Shown here piece by piece: positions 44,238 through 52,839 of a stretch of 64,000 nt of DNA. A program made the translations under genes and the position numbers. This stretch comes from Sphingobacterium paludis (GTDB lineage: Bacteria > Bacteroidota > Bacteroidia > Sphingobacteriales > Sphingobacteriaceae), in NCBI RefSeq assembly GCF_004364125.1, contig NZ_SNZV01000009.1, forward strand, positions 62,001 through 126,000. Reading direction: 5' to 3'. The notes beneath the pieces were generated by a model. It saw only the letters and a list, made by a program, of their open reading frames with translations, had not been told where the DNA came from and made no database searches. Numbering within the stretch: the stretch's first letter is position 1; every line of letters begins with the position of its first letter.

Positions 44238-45206
44238 TTAATTTTGGATTTTCGTGCTTATACTCAAGTATTCGTTATTAGCCGCATCAACCGTGCTCTG
44301 ATTAATAAGTATAGCGCCATATTTTCCTTCTGGTGTTAAAAAGTATAGCAAGGTACCTGCGTTTAAGGCAGTTGTAAATTCCGTTAGGTTTGTTTGCGTT
44401 TGGTTGATGTTTTGCTTCTTAGCTTCCTCCTCTATTCTGCTGGATGAAACTAAGGTGGTATTAAAAATTCCACTTGGCCCGCCCGCATTTCTGATGGGCG
44501 CACTAAATAACGTCCTGCGTTTTGTCCAACTAGACAAATCAAAAGCGGGATATGGATTGGGTTCAGCAGATACGGAATATAAATTAAACACCAGACGACC
44601 CAAGTTTGCTTGCGTTTGATCTATTCGTGCATAGATACCAAAATCGATATCCGACGAATTTGCTAAGCCCTCAGCATACGTATACGCTTTCCCTTGTGCA
44701 ATGGCGTAAAAAGTTGGTAGTTCCGGCTTATCAGCGTTGGGGCGGTAAACCTTTCTATCCGCCAAAATGGTATAGCTGGGCGCGCCCTCTATAGTTACCG
44801 ATTTATAACCATCCCCCATATAGACATTCTTTTCGTCCAATGCAAAAACACGAAATGTAGCCCGGCCATCTCGGCGCATCTTAAGCCGAAGTCTACCGCT
44901 GTATGACCTTCGTTCATTGCTCTGTAGGATAACTTCATTTCGCTCGTTAGATCCGCCGTTACCCGTGGTCGATTCCACGACTATCTTCATCATGTCTCGA
45001 TTCGCCGATGTAATAGTGAAACTAATATGCACACTATCGCCATCATTGTATTTTCTATAGTCGGTAACCGTATAATCACTATCATTGTGATACGTTATCT
45101 TGACGTCGTCGAACATGTTAAAAATGTTATCTGACTCTACACGACATGACGCCAACGTAGCCAAGGCAAGGACGGTCATAAAAGCCAATATTTTTCTCGT
45201 TGTCAT
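44238..45206 (-). CDS. PUL surface lipoprotein of unknown family (SusE position)
   Basis: This 322-residue lipoprotein has its lipobox ending at Cys21 (LALATLASCRV). I do not recognise a catalytic motif. Residues about 30-140 look like an Ig-like sheet domain (VHISFTITSANRDMMKIVVE, RLRLKMRRDGRATFRVFALD). The rest contains a repeated strand pattern (YTILADRKVYRPNADKPELP) and then DFGIYARIDQTQANLGRLVF. It is the last gene of unit C, 30 bp after the SusD, which is where SusE/SusF-type surface glycan-binding proteins are encoded. A second, pectin-binding surface protein is inferred, not shown. Confidence 0.65.
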   Translation of the reverse strand: MTTRKILAFMTVLALATLASCRVESDNIFNMFDDVKITYHNDSDYTVTDYRKYNDGDSVHISFTITSANRDMMKIVVESTTGNGGSNERNEVILQSNERRSYSGRLRLKMRRDGRATFRVFALDEKNVYMGDGYKSVTIEGAPSYTILADRKVYRPNADKPELPTFYAIAQGKAYTYAEGLANSSDIDFGIYARIDQTQANLGRLVFNLYSVSAEPNPYPAFDLSSWTKRRTLFSAPIRNAGGPSGIFNTTLVSSSRIEEEAKKQNINQTQTNLTEFTTALNAGTLLYFLTPEGKYGAILINQSTVDAANNEYLSISTKIQN

Positions 45207-45236
45207 ATTTCCTGATTAGTTTTTTTGAATACCGTA

Positions 45237-47102
45237 TTAATTATCCAAAGGATCAAACGTTCCGCCAGCCCATCCAATCGTCGGGTAGATATCAACTCCT
45301 CGCCAAACAAAATCATTATGGAAGGTATAGAAATTGTGATACTCCGGAATGTTTATAGAACCAAAGCCTGTAGTTTGTTGTTGGATGGACATTCTAAAAT
45401 TCTGCTGATATTGCGCTTTATTCTCCACATTGATGTTGTTCCTACTGCCTGCATTTAGCGCTGCTGCATCGACACCCGGTTGCAGCTCAATACGAATTGT
45501 TTCTAACGATTCGCCCGATAGCAGGTGCCACCTGCGCGTACGGCGTAGATCAGAATTGCGCTTATTTTCAAAGGCAAATTCAATCATGCGTTCATTCAAA
45601 ATTAGATCGCGCATGTCTGCAATGCTTGCAGCGCTTCCGAGGCCGTAGTCATTGTTCCCTACCTCGATACCGGCCCGCTGCCTTATGGTGCGAACCATAT
45701 TTTTTGCCGTGGAAATATCACCTGTTTCGTTGGCACAGTCGGCGTAATTAAGCATGACCTCCGCCAAACGCATCTCAATCCAATCCATACCGCTACCACC
45801 TACATCGTTTGCCAACGGAACATTGGACGCAGGTAGCGTCGGCGTCGTAAACTTCTTGGTATATATCCCCCAGTTGGCGCTTTCTGCAATCCCATCCACA
45901 GTAGCTCCCACATAAGTCCACTGAATTCGACTATTTCCTTTGTTACTCAGCGGATAAGCGCTGCCATTGTACGCAAATGTAGCTGTAAAGCGAGGGTCAC
46001 GATTTTGCCAAAACATGACCGCGTCGTAGCTGTAGTTGCCAGCTTGATCAATGCGATTACCATCTTTCATCGGATACGCCTGGAGCAATTTCCAAGTTGC
46101 TCGGTAAGCGCGATCAGGCGCTCCACCCTCCGATTCCGGACGGTTTTTCCGTTCTTCGTTGTGTCCTCTTTTAGGAAGTGTCGAGGAATAAGATCTGGAA
46201 ATAATCGCCTCCTTATTTGCTGCCCCTTTTGTTCGCCAAATCTCGGCATAATCGGCAACTAAGCTATGTCCCTTAGTCACACACAAATCGTAGGCTGCCT
46301 TATTAGCTTCTAGGGCGGCTTGCCATCGAGATGCGTCGTAAGGGTGCTTAGGATCGTTCAGCGGATTAAACTGCGGGCTAGCCCAGTATAAAAGCGCCTT
46401 TGCCTTCAGCGAGGCCGCCGCTTCTTGGGTAATACGCCCAAAATCGGCGCCTGCATAGGTTACCCCTTCCAGGTACTCTACCGCCTTTGTCAAGTCGTCA
46501 ATAATGACGTCAAAACACGCGCGTGCACTCGCTCGTCCTTTTGCCTCTAAATTTTGCGGGTCTTGGGGTTCCAGCACTAAAGGGGTTCCTCCATATATTT
46601 TCACTAATTCTAAATAGACCATGGCTCGCATAGCATGGTATTGCCCCAGAAACCGACGTTTTGAGGTTTCACTTATGGTACTTTCAGGGAGGAATTTTAT
46701 CGCATTGTTACATCGTGCAATATCCATATAGCGGTTACTGCCGTAATTCAACGTGTAGATGTTTCCCACGTAAAATACATCATGGTTGTGAAGCGCCTCT
46801 CCATTGATTCCCATGGCCCGCGCAGCATGTCCCGCGACAGAGGCAAAATAGTTTTCGTCATTTGCTAAATGTATCTCCCACCGATTGGGGATCACCTGAT
46901 GTGGCCATTTGGGAATAATGAGTTCGTAAGTTTTGTTCAGGTGAAAGTCTATCGAACCCTCAGAGTTCCAAACCACATCGCTGCCTAGACCATTACGATC
47001 TTCCAACAAGAAAAATTTATCATCGTTACAGGCCGTGAGCATGCCAGACATCAGTAGGATACCGAGACCTTTTCTTACTATCGTCTTTATATTTGTTTTC
47101 AT
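45237..47102 (-). CDS. SusD/RagB-family surface glycan-binding lipoprotein
   Basis: The gene has a GTG one codon upstream of the ATG at 47102; I take the ATG as start, giving a protein of 621 residues with lipobox Cys after LLMSGMLTAC. SusD signatures are visible: YHAMRAMVYLELVKIYGGTPLVLEP, MRLAEVMLNYADCANETGD, and ILNERMIEFAFENKRNSDLRR. It would form the outer-membrane lid of the SusC encoded upstream and bind pectin oligosaccharides. It is related to the SusD at 52840 (both share YGGTPLVLEPQDP or YGGVPLVLEPQDP), so the two pairs are paralogous, whereas the pairs at 4044 and 59395 form another group. Confidence 0.93.
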   Translation of the reverse strand: MKTNIKTIVRKGLGILLMSGMLTACNDDKFFLLEDRNGLGSDVVWNSEGSIDFHLNKTYELIIPKWPHQVIPNRWEIHLANDENYFASVAGHAARAMGINGEALHNHDVFYVGNIYTLNYGSNRYMDIARCNNAIKFLPESTISETSKRRFLGQYHAMRAMVYLELVKIYGGTPLVLEPQDPQNLEAKGRASARACFDVIIDDLTKAVEYLEGVTYAGADFGRITQEAAASLKAKALLYWASPQFNPLNDPKHPYDASRWQAALEANKAAYDLCVTKGHSLVADYAEIWRTKGAANKEAIISRSYSSTLPKRGHNEERKNRPESEGGAPDRAYRATWKLLQAYPMKDGNRIDQAGNYSYDAVMFWQNRDPRFTATFAYNGSAYPLSNKGNSRIQWTYVGATVDGIAESANWGIYTKKFTTPTLPASNVPLANDVGGSGMDWIEMRLAEVMLNYADCANETGDISTAKNMVRTIRQRAGIEVGNNDYGLGSAASIADMRDLILNERMIEFAFENKRNSDLRRTRRWHLLSGESLETIRIELQPGVDAAALNAGSRNNINVENKAQYQQNFRMSIQQQTTGFGSINIPEYHNFYTFHNDFVWRGVDIYPTIGWAGGTFDPLDN

Positions 47103-47113
47103 CACAATTTCAT

Positions 47114-50100
47114 TTATAAACCAGCACTAAAACCAATTGATATCGTGCGCACCGTTGGATAGTTATACGCATTATTCGTGTACGGATCCTTATAGCTAAA
47201 TGGATTCACCAATGTCCAAAGGTTATTACCCGTTAACAAGATGCTTGCATTAGACAAACCGACCCGTTTGGTGGCCGTCGCTGGCAGCGCATACTTTAAC
47301 GTCATGTTATTGATCCGTATAGTCGTCGCATTCAACGCCCAAAAATCTGCATTTACACCAATAAGGGGATCATCCGCCCGAGGAAATGTTCCTTCCATAG
47401 GATTATCAGGTGTCCATCGATCTCTCCAAAACGCCATTACGTTCCGTGTCGTTGTCGGCGCCGATCTAGAATTTCCGTCAATAAACACCTTGCCTCCAAA
47501 TCTCCCGAAGATATTTGTACTCAAGCTTAACGCTTTGTAGCCTAAGTTGAGCGTAATCCCTGTTGAGAAGAACGGATTTGTGCGATCAAATAGATACGTT
47601 TGATCCTGTGTCGTAACAACACCATCTCCGTTAACATCTTCATAAATCAACCAACCGGGTTGCGGGACCTGTCCACCAATGCGATAATTCGGATTTTCAC
47701 GAAGGTATGCATCCACCTGCTCCTGTGTGCGGAACATGCCTAATACCTTATACCCTACATTGCTGCTATTGTAGCGTCTCGGATCTGTACCAAATTGATT
47801 GCCCAACCAGTTGCCATCCGAACGATCAGTTACTAGATAACTCGCTGGTGCAAATAGCATCTGCGTCACGACGGAATTACCCCATCCAAAGTTCATACTT
47901 GTACCGATCCTAAAATCCTTGCCTACACGGGTGTTATAGCCGATGGAAAACTCAGAGCCCCAGTTATATGCTTCCCTGTAATTGACGGGTGGCGCGATGA
48001 TACCCGAATATAGCGGGTTGGATGTCACACCACCTTGATCGAAACCATCGTAAACCTTATTTTGGAAAAACTCGGCAGCAAAATTTAATTTATTGTCTAG
48101 CAAAGTGGCTTCCACACCAACGTTGACGGTACGCTTTTTCTCCCAGGTTATGGAAGGGTTGGGATAAGCGGTTGGGTTTAGCCCCACACCATACCTCTCA
48201 CCAAAAAGATAGCCGTTATCATTATCTATGGCATAGCGGTCTTGCCACAACCTGTCTGCCACGCGGTCGTCTCCCGCAATCCCCACGTTAGCTTTCAGCT
48301 TTAAGAAATTGATGAAGGATATATTATCTTTGAAGAAGCCTTCTTCACTCACTACCCAGCCCAAACCGACGCTTGGAGACAATCCCCAACGTTGGCCAGT
48401 AGCAAAGTTTGATGAAGCGTCGAGACGAGAAACAATCTGCAAAAGGTACTTCTTATCATAATCATATGCAATTCTACCGAAAAATGATCGCTTCGTACTT
48501 TCCGCAATCGTTCGTACCGTCCGCTGTGTGTTGATGTCGAATGCCCAATATTCATCAGAGCCAGCAATCAGCTGATTGATATAGCGGGATGATAGACCTT
48601 CGCCATAAGCCATGGTCTGCTCGCCCCCGAGTACCCCGTCAATACTGTGTTTGCCGAACGTGTTAGCGTAGGATAATGTAACAAAACCTTGCGTACTATT
48701 CAAACGAGACACCAACGTTGTCAAATCGGAACTCTGCGGCGTTACAGGTTGGTATTCGGGGTTCGACGTTAGTTGTGTGGAATAGAACTGTTGGTTATTA
48801 CCCATGGTCACAAACGTATACAAATTGTATGGTGGGGAATATTGTGTATTGTTGTTAGTTTCCCCGCCTGTGGACACCTGTATTTTTGCCGTGAAGCCTT
48901 TCAGAAACTTCGGTTGGTAGGACAAGCTGGCATTCACGCGATAGTTTTGTGAATTTCGCTCATCATAGAATCCCGAGTTAATAAGACCCAAAGGATTGCG
49001 TGTGCCCGTGCGCGCGAAATTAACCGGCAAACCGTTAATTTCCATAGGAATCCAATCCGGCGTAGAAAGCAATGTTTCAAAAAATGTTTGGTCAGTATCA
49101 TTGCCCAATCCGTTGTTGCTTTTGCGAATACGGTTATCAATATTGAAGTTCACATCTGCTTTTAAGCCATCAATGATGGTTGCCTGCATCCCACTACGCA
49201 GTGTGTATTTATCCTGTTTGGTACCGGCGTAGTTGCCGTTTTCATTCTGATATCCACCGCCGACGAAGAAAGTAATTCGCTCGGAACCGCCAGATATGCT
49301 CAGGTTGTGACGTTGCGTCAAAGACGCTTGCCAAAGTTGGTCATACCAGCTATCTGCATTCAATCCCTGTAGGTATTTTAGATCATCATTACTGAAGTAT
49401 CTATCAGCAGAGGCATTATTCATTCTATACCCTTCGTTCAACATGACACCCAGCTCATAGGCCGATAACATATCGGGTTTTCTGGCGGCATCCGTAATCC
49501 CGGCATAGCCGTTATAGGAAATACTCGGTTTTCCAACTTTGCCGCGCTTGGTCGTCACTAAGATAACCCCTTTCGCACCTGAAGCTCCATAGATCGCGGC
49601 AGAAGCATCTTTTAACACCGTAATATTCTCCACCATGGAGGCATCGAGGTTATCAAAAACATCACTGCTAACGGTAATACCGTCAATAATATACAAAGGC
49701 TCACTGGTCGACCCGATAGACTGACCAGCAGCACTCGTTGTCGAATTACGAACATTCAAAGAAATACGCGCTCCTGGACGGCCGGAAGCTTCCGACACGC
49801 CAAGCCCAGCTATACGATTGCGCAATGCTCCCGCAATATTTGGAGCAGGAATATCCATTAGCTCCTCTCCCTTTATTGTAGCCACCGATCCTACAATTTC
49901 CGAACGCTTTTGCGTACCATATCCTGTTACGACCACCTCATCGATTGCAGCGCTGGACTCTTCCAGTGCTACGGTGATGTCTTGTTGACCCGCCACATTG
50001 ACTTCCAGCACCTTGTAGCCCACAAAGCTGACCACGATGTAAGGATTTTCCGAAGGCACATTGATGCGAAAGGTACCGTTTTGATCTGTTCGAACGCCAG

Positions 50101-50326
50101 CCTTCGAGCCTTTTACAAGTACCGTAGCCCCAGCAATAGGTTTGCCATTTACGTCCACAACCCTTCCCGTAATGTTAACAAATAGCGCTGCTTTGGACGT
50201 ATAACCACTCACCGCTTTTTTAGCGGCAATTCCTGCCATCGGCGTGGAAAGCACGCATGCCAACGCCAATCCCTTAACCAATGCCCGAAAAGGAGTTGGT
50301 AAATTTATAGTGTTATTTAGCATCAT
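47114..50326 (-). CDS. SusC/RagA-family TonB-dependent outer-membrane transporter
   Basis: This 1070-residue protein has a signal segment (STPMAGIAA), a carboxypeptidase-D-like regulatory domain (NITGRVVDVNGKPIAGATVL), the IDEVVVTGYGTQKRSEIVGS boundary motif, the plug (LYIIDGITVSSDVF, SAAIYGASGAKGVILVTTK) and a beta-barrel ending in ISIGFSAGL. The final residue is Leu rather than the usual aromatic. It imports oligosaccharides with its SusD partner, which starts 11 bp downstream. It follows the DUF5123-type lipoprotein gene after 47 bp. No STN signalling domain is visible. Confidence 0.95.
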   Translation of the reverse strand: MMLNNTINLPTPFRALVKGLALACVLSTPMAGIAAKKAVSGYTSKAALFVNITGRVVDVNGKPIAGATVLVKGSKAGVRTDQNGTFRINVPSENPYIVVSFVGYKVLEVNVAGQQDITVALEESSAAIDEVVVTGYGTQKRSEIVGSVATIKGEELMDIPAPNIAGALRNRIAGLGVSEASGRPGARISLNVRNSTTSAAGQSIGSTSEPLYIIDGITVSSDVFDNLDASMVENITVLKDASAAIYGASGAKGVILVTTKRGKVGKPSISYNGYAGITDAARKPDMLSAYELGVMLNEGYRMNNASADRYFSNDDLKYLQGLNADSWYDQLWQASLTQRHNLSISGGSERITFFVGGGYQNENGNYAGTKQDKYTLRSGMQATIIDGLKADVNFNIDNRIRKSNNGLGNDTDQTFFETLLSTPDWIPMEINGLPVNFARTGTRNPLGLINSGFYDERNSQNYRVNASLSYQPKFLKGFTAKIQVSTGGETNNNTQYSPPYNLYTFVTMGNNQQFYSTQLTSNPEYQPVTPQSSDLTTLVSRLNSTQGFVTLSYANTFGKHSIDGVLGGEQTMAYGEGLSSRYINQLIAGSDEYWAFDINTQRTVRTIAESTKRSFFGRIAYDYDKKYLLQIVSRLDASSNFATGQRWGLSPSVGLGWVVSEEGFFKDNISFINFLKLKANVGIAGDDRVADRLWQDRYAIDNDNGYLFGERYGVGLNPTAYPNPSITWEKKRTVNVGVEATLLDNKLNFAAEFFQNKVYDGFDQGGVTSNPLYSGIIAPPVNYREAYNWGSEFSIGYNTRVGKDFRIGTSMNFGWGNSVVTQMLFAPASYLVTDRSDGNWLGNQFGTDPRRYNSSNVGYKVLGMFRTQEQVDAYLRENPNYRIGGQVPQPGWLIYEDVNGDGVVTTQDQTYLFDRTNPFFSTGITLNLGYKALSLSTNIFGRFGGKVFIDGNSRSAPTTTRNVMAFWRDRWTPDNPMEGTFPRADDPLIGVNADFWALNATTIRINNMTLKYALPATATKRVGLSNASILLTGNNLWTLVNPFSYKDPYTNNAYNYPTVRTISIGFSAGL

Positions 50327-50373
50327 TAAATTAGTTTACCCTTGAATAATATTATAACTAAAAGCATCTCCAC

Positions 50374-52020
50374 TTATGGTCGCCATCTTGGATCCCCCAC
50401 ATTATTAAAGACTGGATTTCGGATCGTAAAATTCCGCGCTGCAGGATCTTGGAAAATGTTAGTAGACGATGTGTTAGCGGCGCTCAGAATGTTTAGTATT
50501 TGTCCTCTGACATCAGATGTGACAAAGCTGTTCGATACGGTTACAGCCATACTGGAGTTTCCGCGTATATTCACATCCCCATAAGATGTCCCCACACCGA
50601 CTATACTGTTGCTTATACTAAGCCCCCCTGTAAAGGTTCCGTCATTCATAAGATCATAAAACCGTCCACTTCCCACGTTATAAAATGTCACATTATTGAC
50701 CGCGCAAGAGTTTCCGTGATTTGTCCGCTTATTCAATTGGTTATAAATAAAACGCTGTGAATTGATGATGGTACTGTTCGTAATGGAAATATCTTTGAAA
50801 GATGCATTTGCATTTGCATTACCTACACAGGCCACACCTAGATCATTGAGATCCTGAATGATGCAATTGTTAACAACATACCTTGACACTTCGAAAAATA
50901 CCGTGTTGGTTGTAGCAGTAATACGAGCCACACCCTTATGATTTGAAAGTATACAGTTTTCAAACTCAATTTTACCAACTTTTCCTTCCGCAGCTATGTT
51001 AAACACATATCCGGACTGGCTGCTACTTAGCCTAACATCATCAAACTTGATAGAATCTATCGTCCCAACAGGTTGTACATTCAGGGATGAAGCGATCTGA
51101 ATATGCGCTGGTTCACCAAATCCTGGTTCACTCATAATCGTGACTGAACGATCAAATCGGTAACTTGTCGGAAATGTGTACGTCACACCGCGTTTGAGCA
51201 CGAGCTTCGCTCCGGGAGCTGCATTTGGTAAAGTTGATACCAATACCAGCGGATCAGCAGAACCTCGTAAATCCGTATAGCCCGCGCCGGTCACATCGGG
51301 TTTAGTACGGAAGGATTGCCGCCCTCTTCTTTGAAGGCCTCTTTCTCCAACTACCAGGTAGAGTTCCGCACGTAAACTTTCACCAGCTGGCAGCTCATTC
51401 ACTGTAGCCAAGCCATCTTTTTTCTGCTCATCCGTAAGTACGAGCTCCTTACGGAATCCTGAACTTTCAGACACTAGCACCAACGTTGTAACCTGTGAAT
51501 TGGGAATCCAGCGTAACCTAGCCGCAACGTCTATTACATCACCCACTTTAGAAGGTTTAAAATAACTAATCTCTGGCAACACGCTAAACGTTCTTGCACT
51601 GGTGCTACTCACGTAATTCACCCACGCAGACCCAGACATGCTTGGACTTGCCACAGTCCTGACACGCGCATAGTAGCTTTGGTAAGGTGTCAACGTTTCT
51701 TTGCCGATGGTAAACGTCAAGGAATCTTGAATAACTTTTATCGCATCAGGATCCATAAATTCAGCATCCTTCGCGATGGTGATCTCGTACGATACCTCGG
51801 GTGCAGGACGATCCCCTTCCCATGTCTTTAAAGCAGGCTCCCAGCTAAACGTAACAGATGTATCGGCATGCGACATCTGGACAGCACCATTAAAATTAGT
51901 CAAACTGAATCGATCACCAACCGTTGGTTCTTTCTTGCAACCGCCAATGCCGACGGCAACTAAGGTCAGAAACAACGCTTGATAAAATAGCCTCATTGGA
52001 TTAATCTTTGGAAATCTCAT
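50374..52020 (-). CDS. Surface lipoprotein with FN3-like and DUF4957/DUF5123 beta-helix domains
   Basis: This 548-residue lipoprotein has its lipobox ending at Cys28 (GIGGCKKEPT). Residues about 35-140 are FN3-like (VTFSWEPALKTWEGDRPAPE), about 150-235 a second Ig/FN3-like unit, and about 250-548 a short right-handed beta-helix (GVTYTFPTSYRFDRSVTIMS, IEFENCILSNHKGVARI, ITNSTIINSQRF) ending in DPAARNFTIRNPVF. This order is that of DUF4957/DUF5123 proteins in pectin PULs, which are taken to be surface glycan-binding proteins. It is the first gene of unit C. The ATG at 52020 is used, but an in-frame ATG at 51996 would give a shorter leader. The start region is duplicated upstream at 52235-52281. 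Confidence 0.85.
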   Translation of the reverse strand: MRFPKINPMRLFYQALFLTLVAVGIGGCKKEPTVGDRFSLTNFNGAVQMSHADTSVTFSWEPALKTWEGDRPAPEVSYEITIAKDAEFMDPDAIKVIQDSLTFTIGKETLTPYQSYYARVRTVASPSMSGSAWVNYVSSTSARTFSVLPEISYFKPSKVGDVIDVAARLRWIPNSQVTTLVLVSESSGFRKELVLTDEQKKDGLATVNELPAGESLRAELYLVVGERGLQRRGRQSFRTKPDVTGAGYTDLRGSADPLVLVSTLPNAAPGAKLVLKRGVTYTFPTSYRFDRSVTIMSEPGFGEPAHIQIASSLNVQPVGTIDSIKFDDVRLSSSQSGYVFNIAAEGKVGKIEFENCILSNHKGVARITATTNTVFFEVSRYVVNNCIIQDLNDLGVACVGNANANASFKDISITNSTIINSQRFIYNQLNKRTNHGNSCAVNNVTFYNVGSGRFYDLMNDGTFTGGLSISNSIVGVGTSYGDVNIRGNSSMAVTVSNSFVTSDVRGQILNILSAANTSSTNIFQDPAARNFTIRNPVFNNVGDPRWRP

Positions 52021-52281
52021 GATAATTAGGTTATTTAATTAATTTTAATACTTAATCTAAAAAAGAAAAATAGGTTAACAGTTACATTTTTCGTATGCAC
52101 AAAAAAGCTAAACTTGCATTGTGCTAGGTTAAAAGGTCATGATTAGTTAAAATCGAATATTAGCGACAATTTACATAACTATTGCGGACCGTGTGCAAGA
52201 TTGTTATGCCTGATTGTTCCCATCCTAAACAGTAAATCTTTGTAAATCTCATAATAACTAGGTTTATATAATTAACTTAAT
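52003..52281 (-). repeat. Duplicated translation-initiation region
   Basis: The 47-bp stretch 52003-52049, which covers the start codon and upstream AT-rich region of the unit C lipoprotein gene, has a second copy at 52235-52281. The 30 bp around the ATG match at 27 positions (52003-52032 against 52235-52264); the AT-rich tail matches less well without a gap. The copies are in direct orientation, 232 bp apart. It may be a partial gene-start duplication or a leader structure. Confidence 0.7.
52160..52252 (-). CDS. Possible 30-codon leader ORF
   Basis: The upstream copy of the duplicated start region opens a frame at the ATG at 52252. It begins MRFTKIYCLGWEQ, compared with MRFPKINPMRLF in the real gene, and stops after 30 codons. 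It sits in the leader of unit C, about 165 bp after the -7 box. It may be a relic of a duplicated gene start with no product, or an upstream ORF that affects translation of the lipoprotein. No other support. Confidence 0.25.
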   Translation of the reverse strand: MRFTKIYCLGWEQSGITILHTVRNSYVNCR

Positions 52282-52416
52282 TAAAGTGCTTGCCAATCGA
52301 CCCAAGGATAAAAACATCTTTCTTTCCGAATAGAAAAGATTGTCGGTTTATCTAAATACCTGTATAACGTTGTGGTTAGCTACAAATCATACATGAACAT
52401 GGATCCCATCACGTTT

Positions 52417-52481
52417 CAAAGTAACGCATTCTTTACATAGAAATTTTATAAGCGATTATCTACTTATTATACGATATTACC
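52417..52481 (-). promoter_or_regulatory. Operator-promoter module C (DUF5123-SusC/D unit)
   Basis: On the minus strand the element at 52481-52457 reads GGTAATATCG, TATAATAAG, TAGATA in three successive blocks, with its core (52465-52481) exactly 40 bp from the -7 box TTACTTTG at 52424-52417. Module D matches it at 27 of 30 positions over 52452-52481. A start site near 52410 would give a leader of about 390 nt, far longer than in units A and B. Confidence 0.8.
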
Positions 52482-52592
52482 AGCTCCTTATTCCTAATTC
52501 AATAGTAGTCAGAGAAACGTTCCTATCTTTTGTTTCAGCTCAAATTTTCTTGAATTTCGACTGTTAACGACCGTGATAGAAGCCAATTTCAG

Positions 52593-52765
52593 CATATATT
52601 TGATGAATCAAATATATGAATTTCCTAAGACCTGTAGGATTATATCCTACAATCATCAGGTTAACGATTTAGCGCTCGCAAAAAGCTTGGTTGGTTGTAT
52701 TATTTTCAGCCAGTCGTGTAGCATATTAGCTTATCGCGTCATGATACTATGACGGAAATAAGCTA
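52593..52765. repeat. Cluster of three palindromes
   Basis: Three dyads follow one another. The first has 12-bp arms CATATATTTGAT and ATCAAATATATG with a 2-bp centre (52593-52618). The second is TGTAGGAT/ATCCTACA with a 3-bp centre (52633-52651). The third is nested, with TAGCTTAT/ATAAGCTA outside (52727-52765) and CGTCAT/ATGACG inside. They lie between the terminator of unit D and module C. The first two have the short centres of protein-binding dyads; the third could be an RNA hairpin or a second stop. Confidence 0.6.
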
Positions 52766-52782
52766 TTCGGTAGGATATAAAA

Positions 52783-52816
52783 AAAACGAGGCGACATATT
52801 CTGTCGACCTCGTTTT
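52783..52816 (-). terminator. Intrinsic terminator after the unit D SusD
   Basis: Read on the minus strand, AACGAGG(T)CGACA pairs with TGTCGCCTCGTT around a 5-nt loop, with one bulged base, followed by a run of eight T residues after the CG. It lies about 25 bp after the stop of the SusD at 52840. It is the clearest terminator in the window. Confidence 0.9.
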
Positions 52817-52839
52817 ACAGCTTTTAAATGGTCTTAAAT

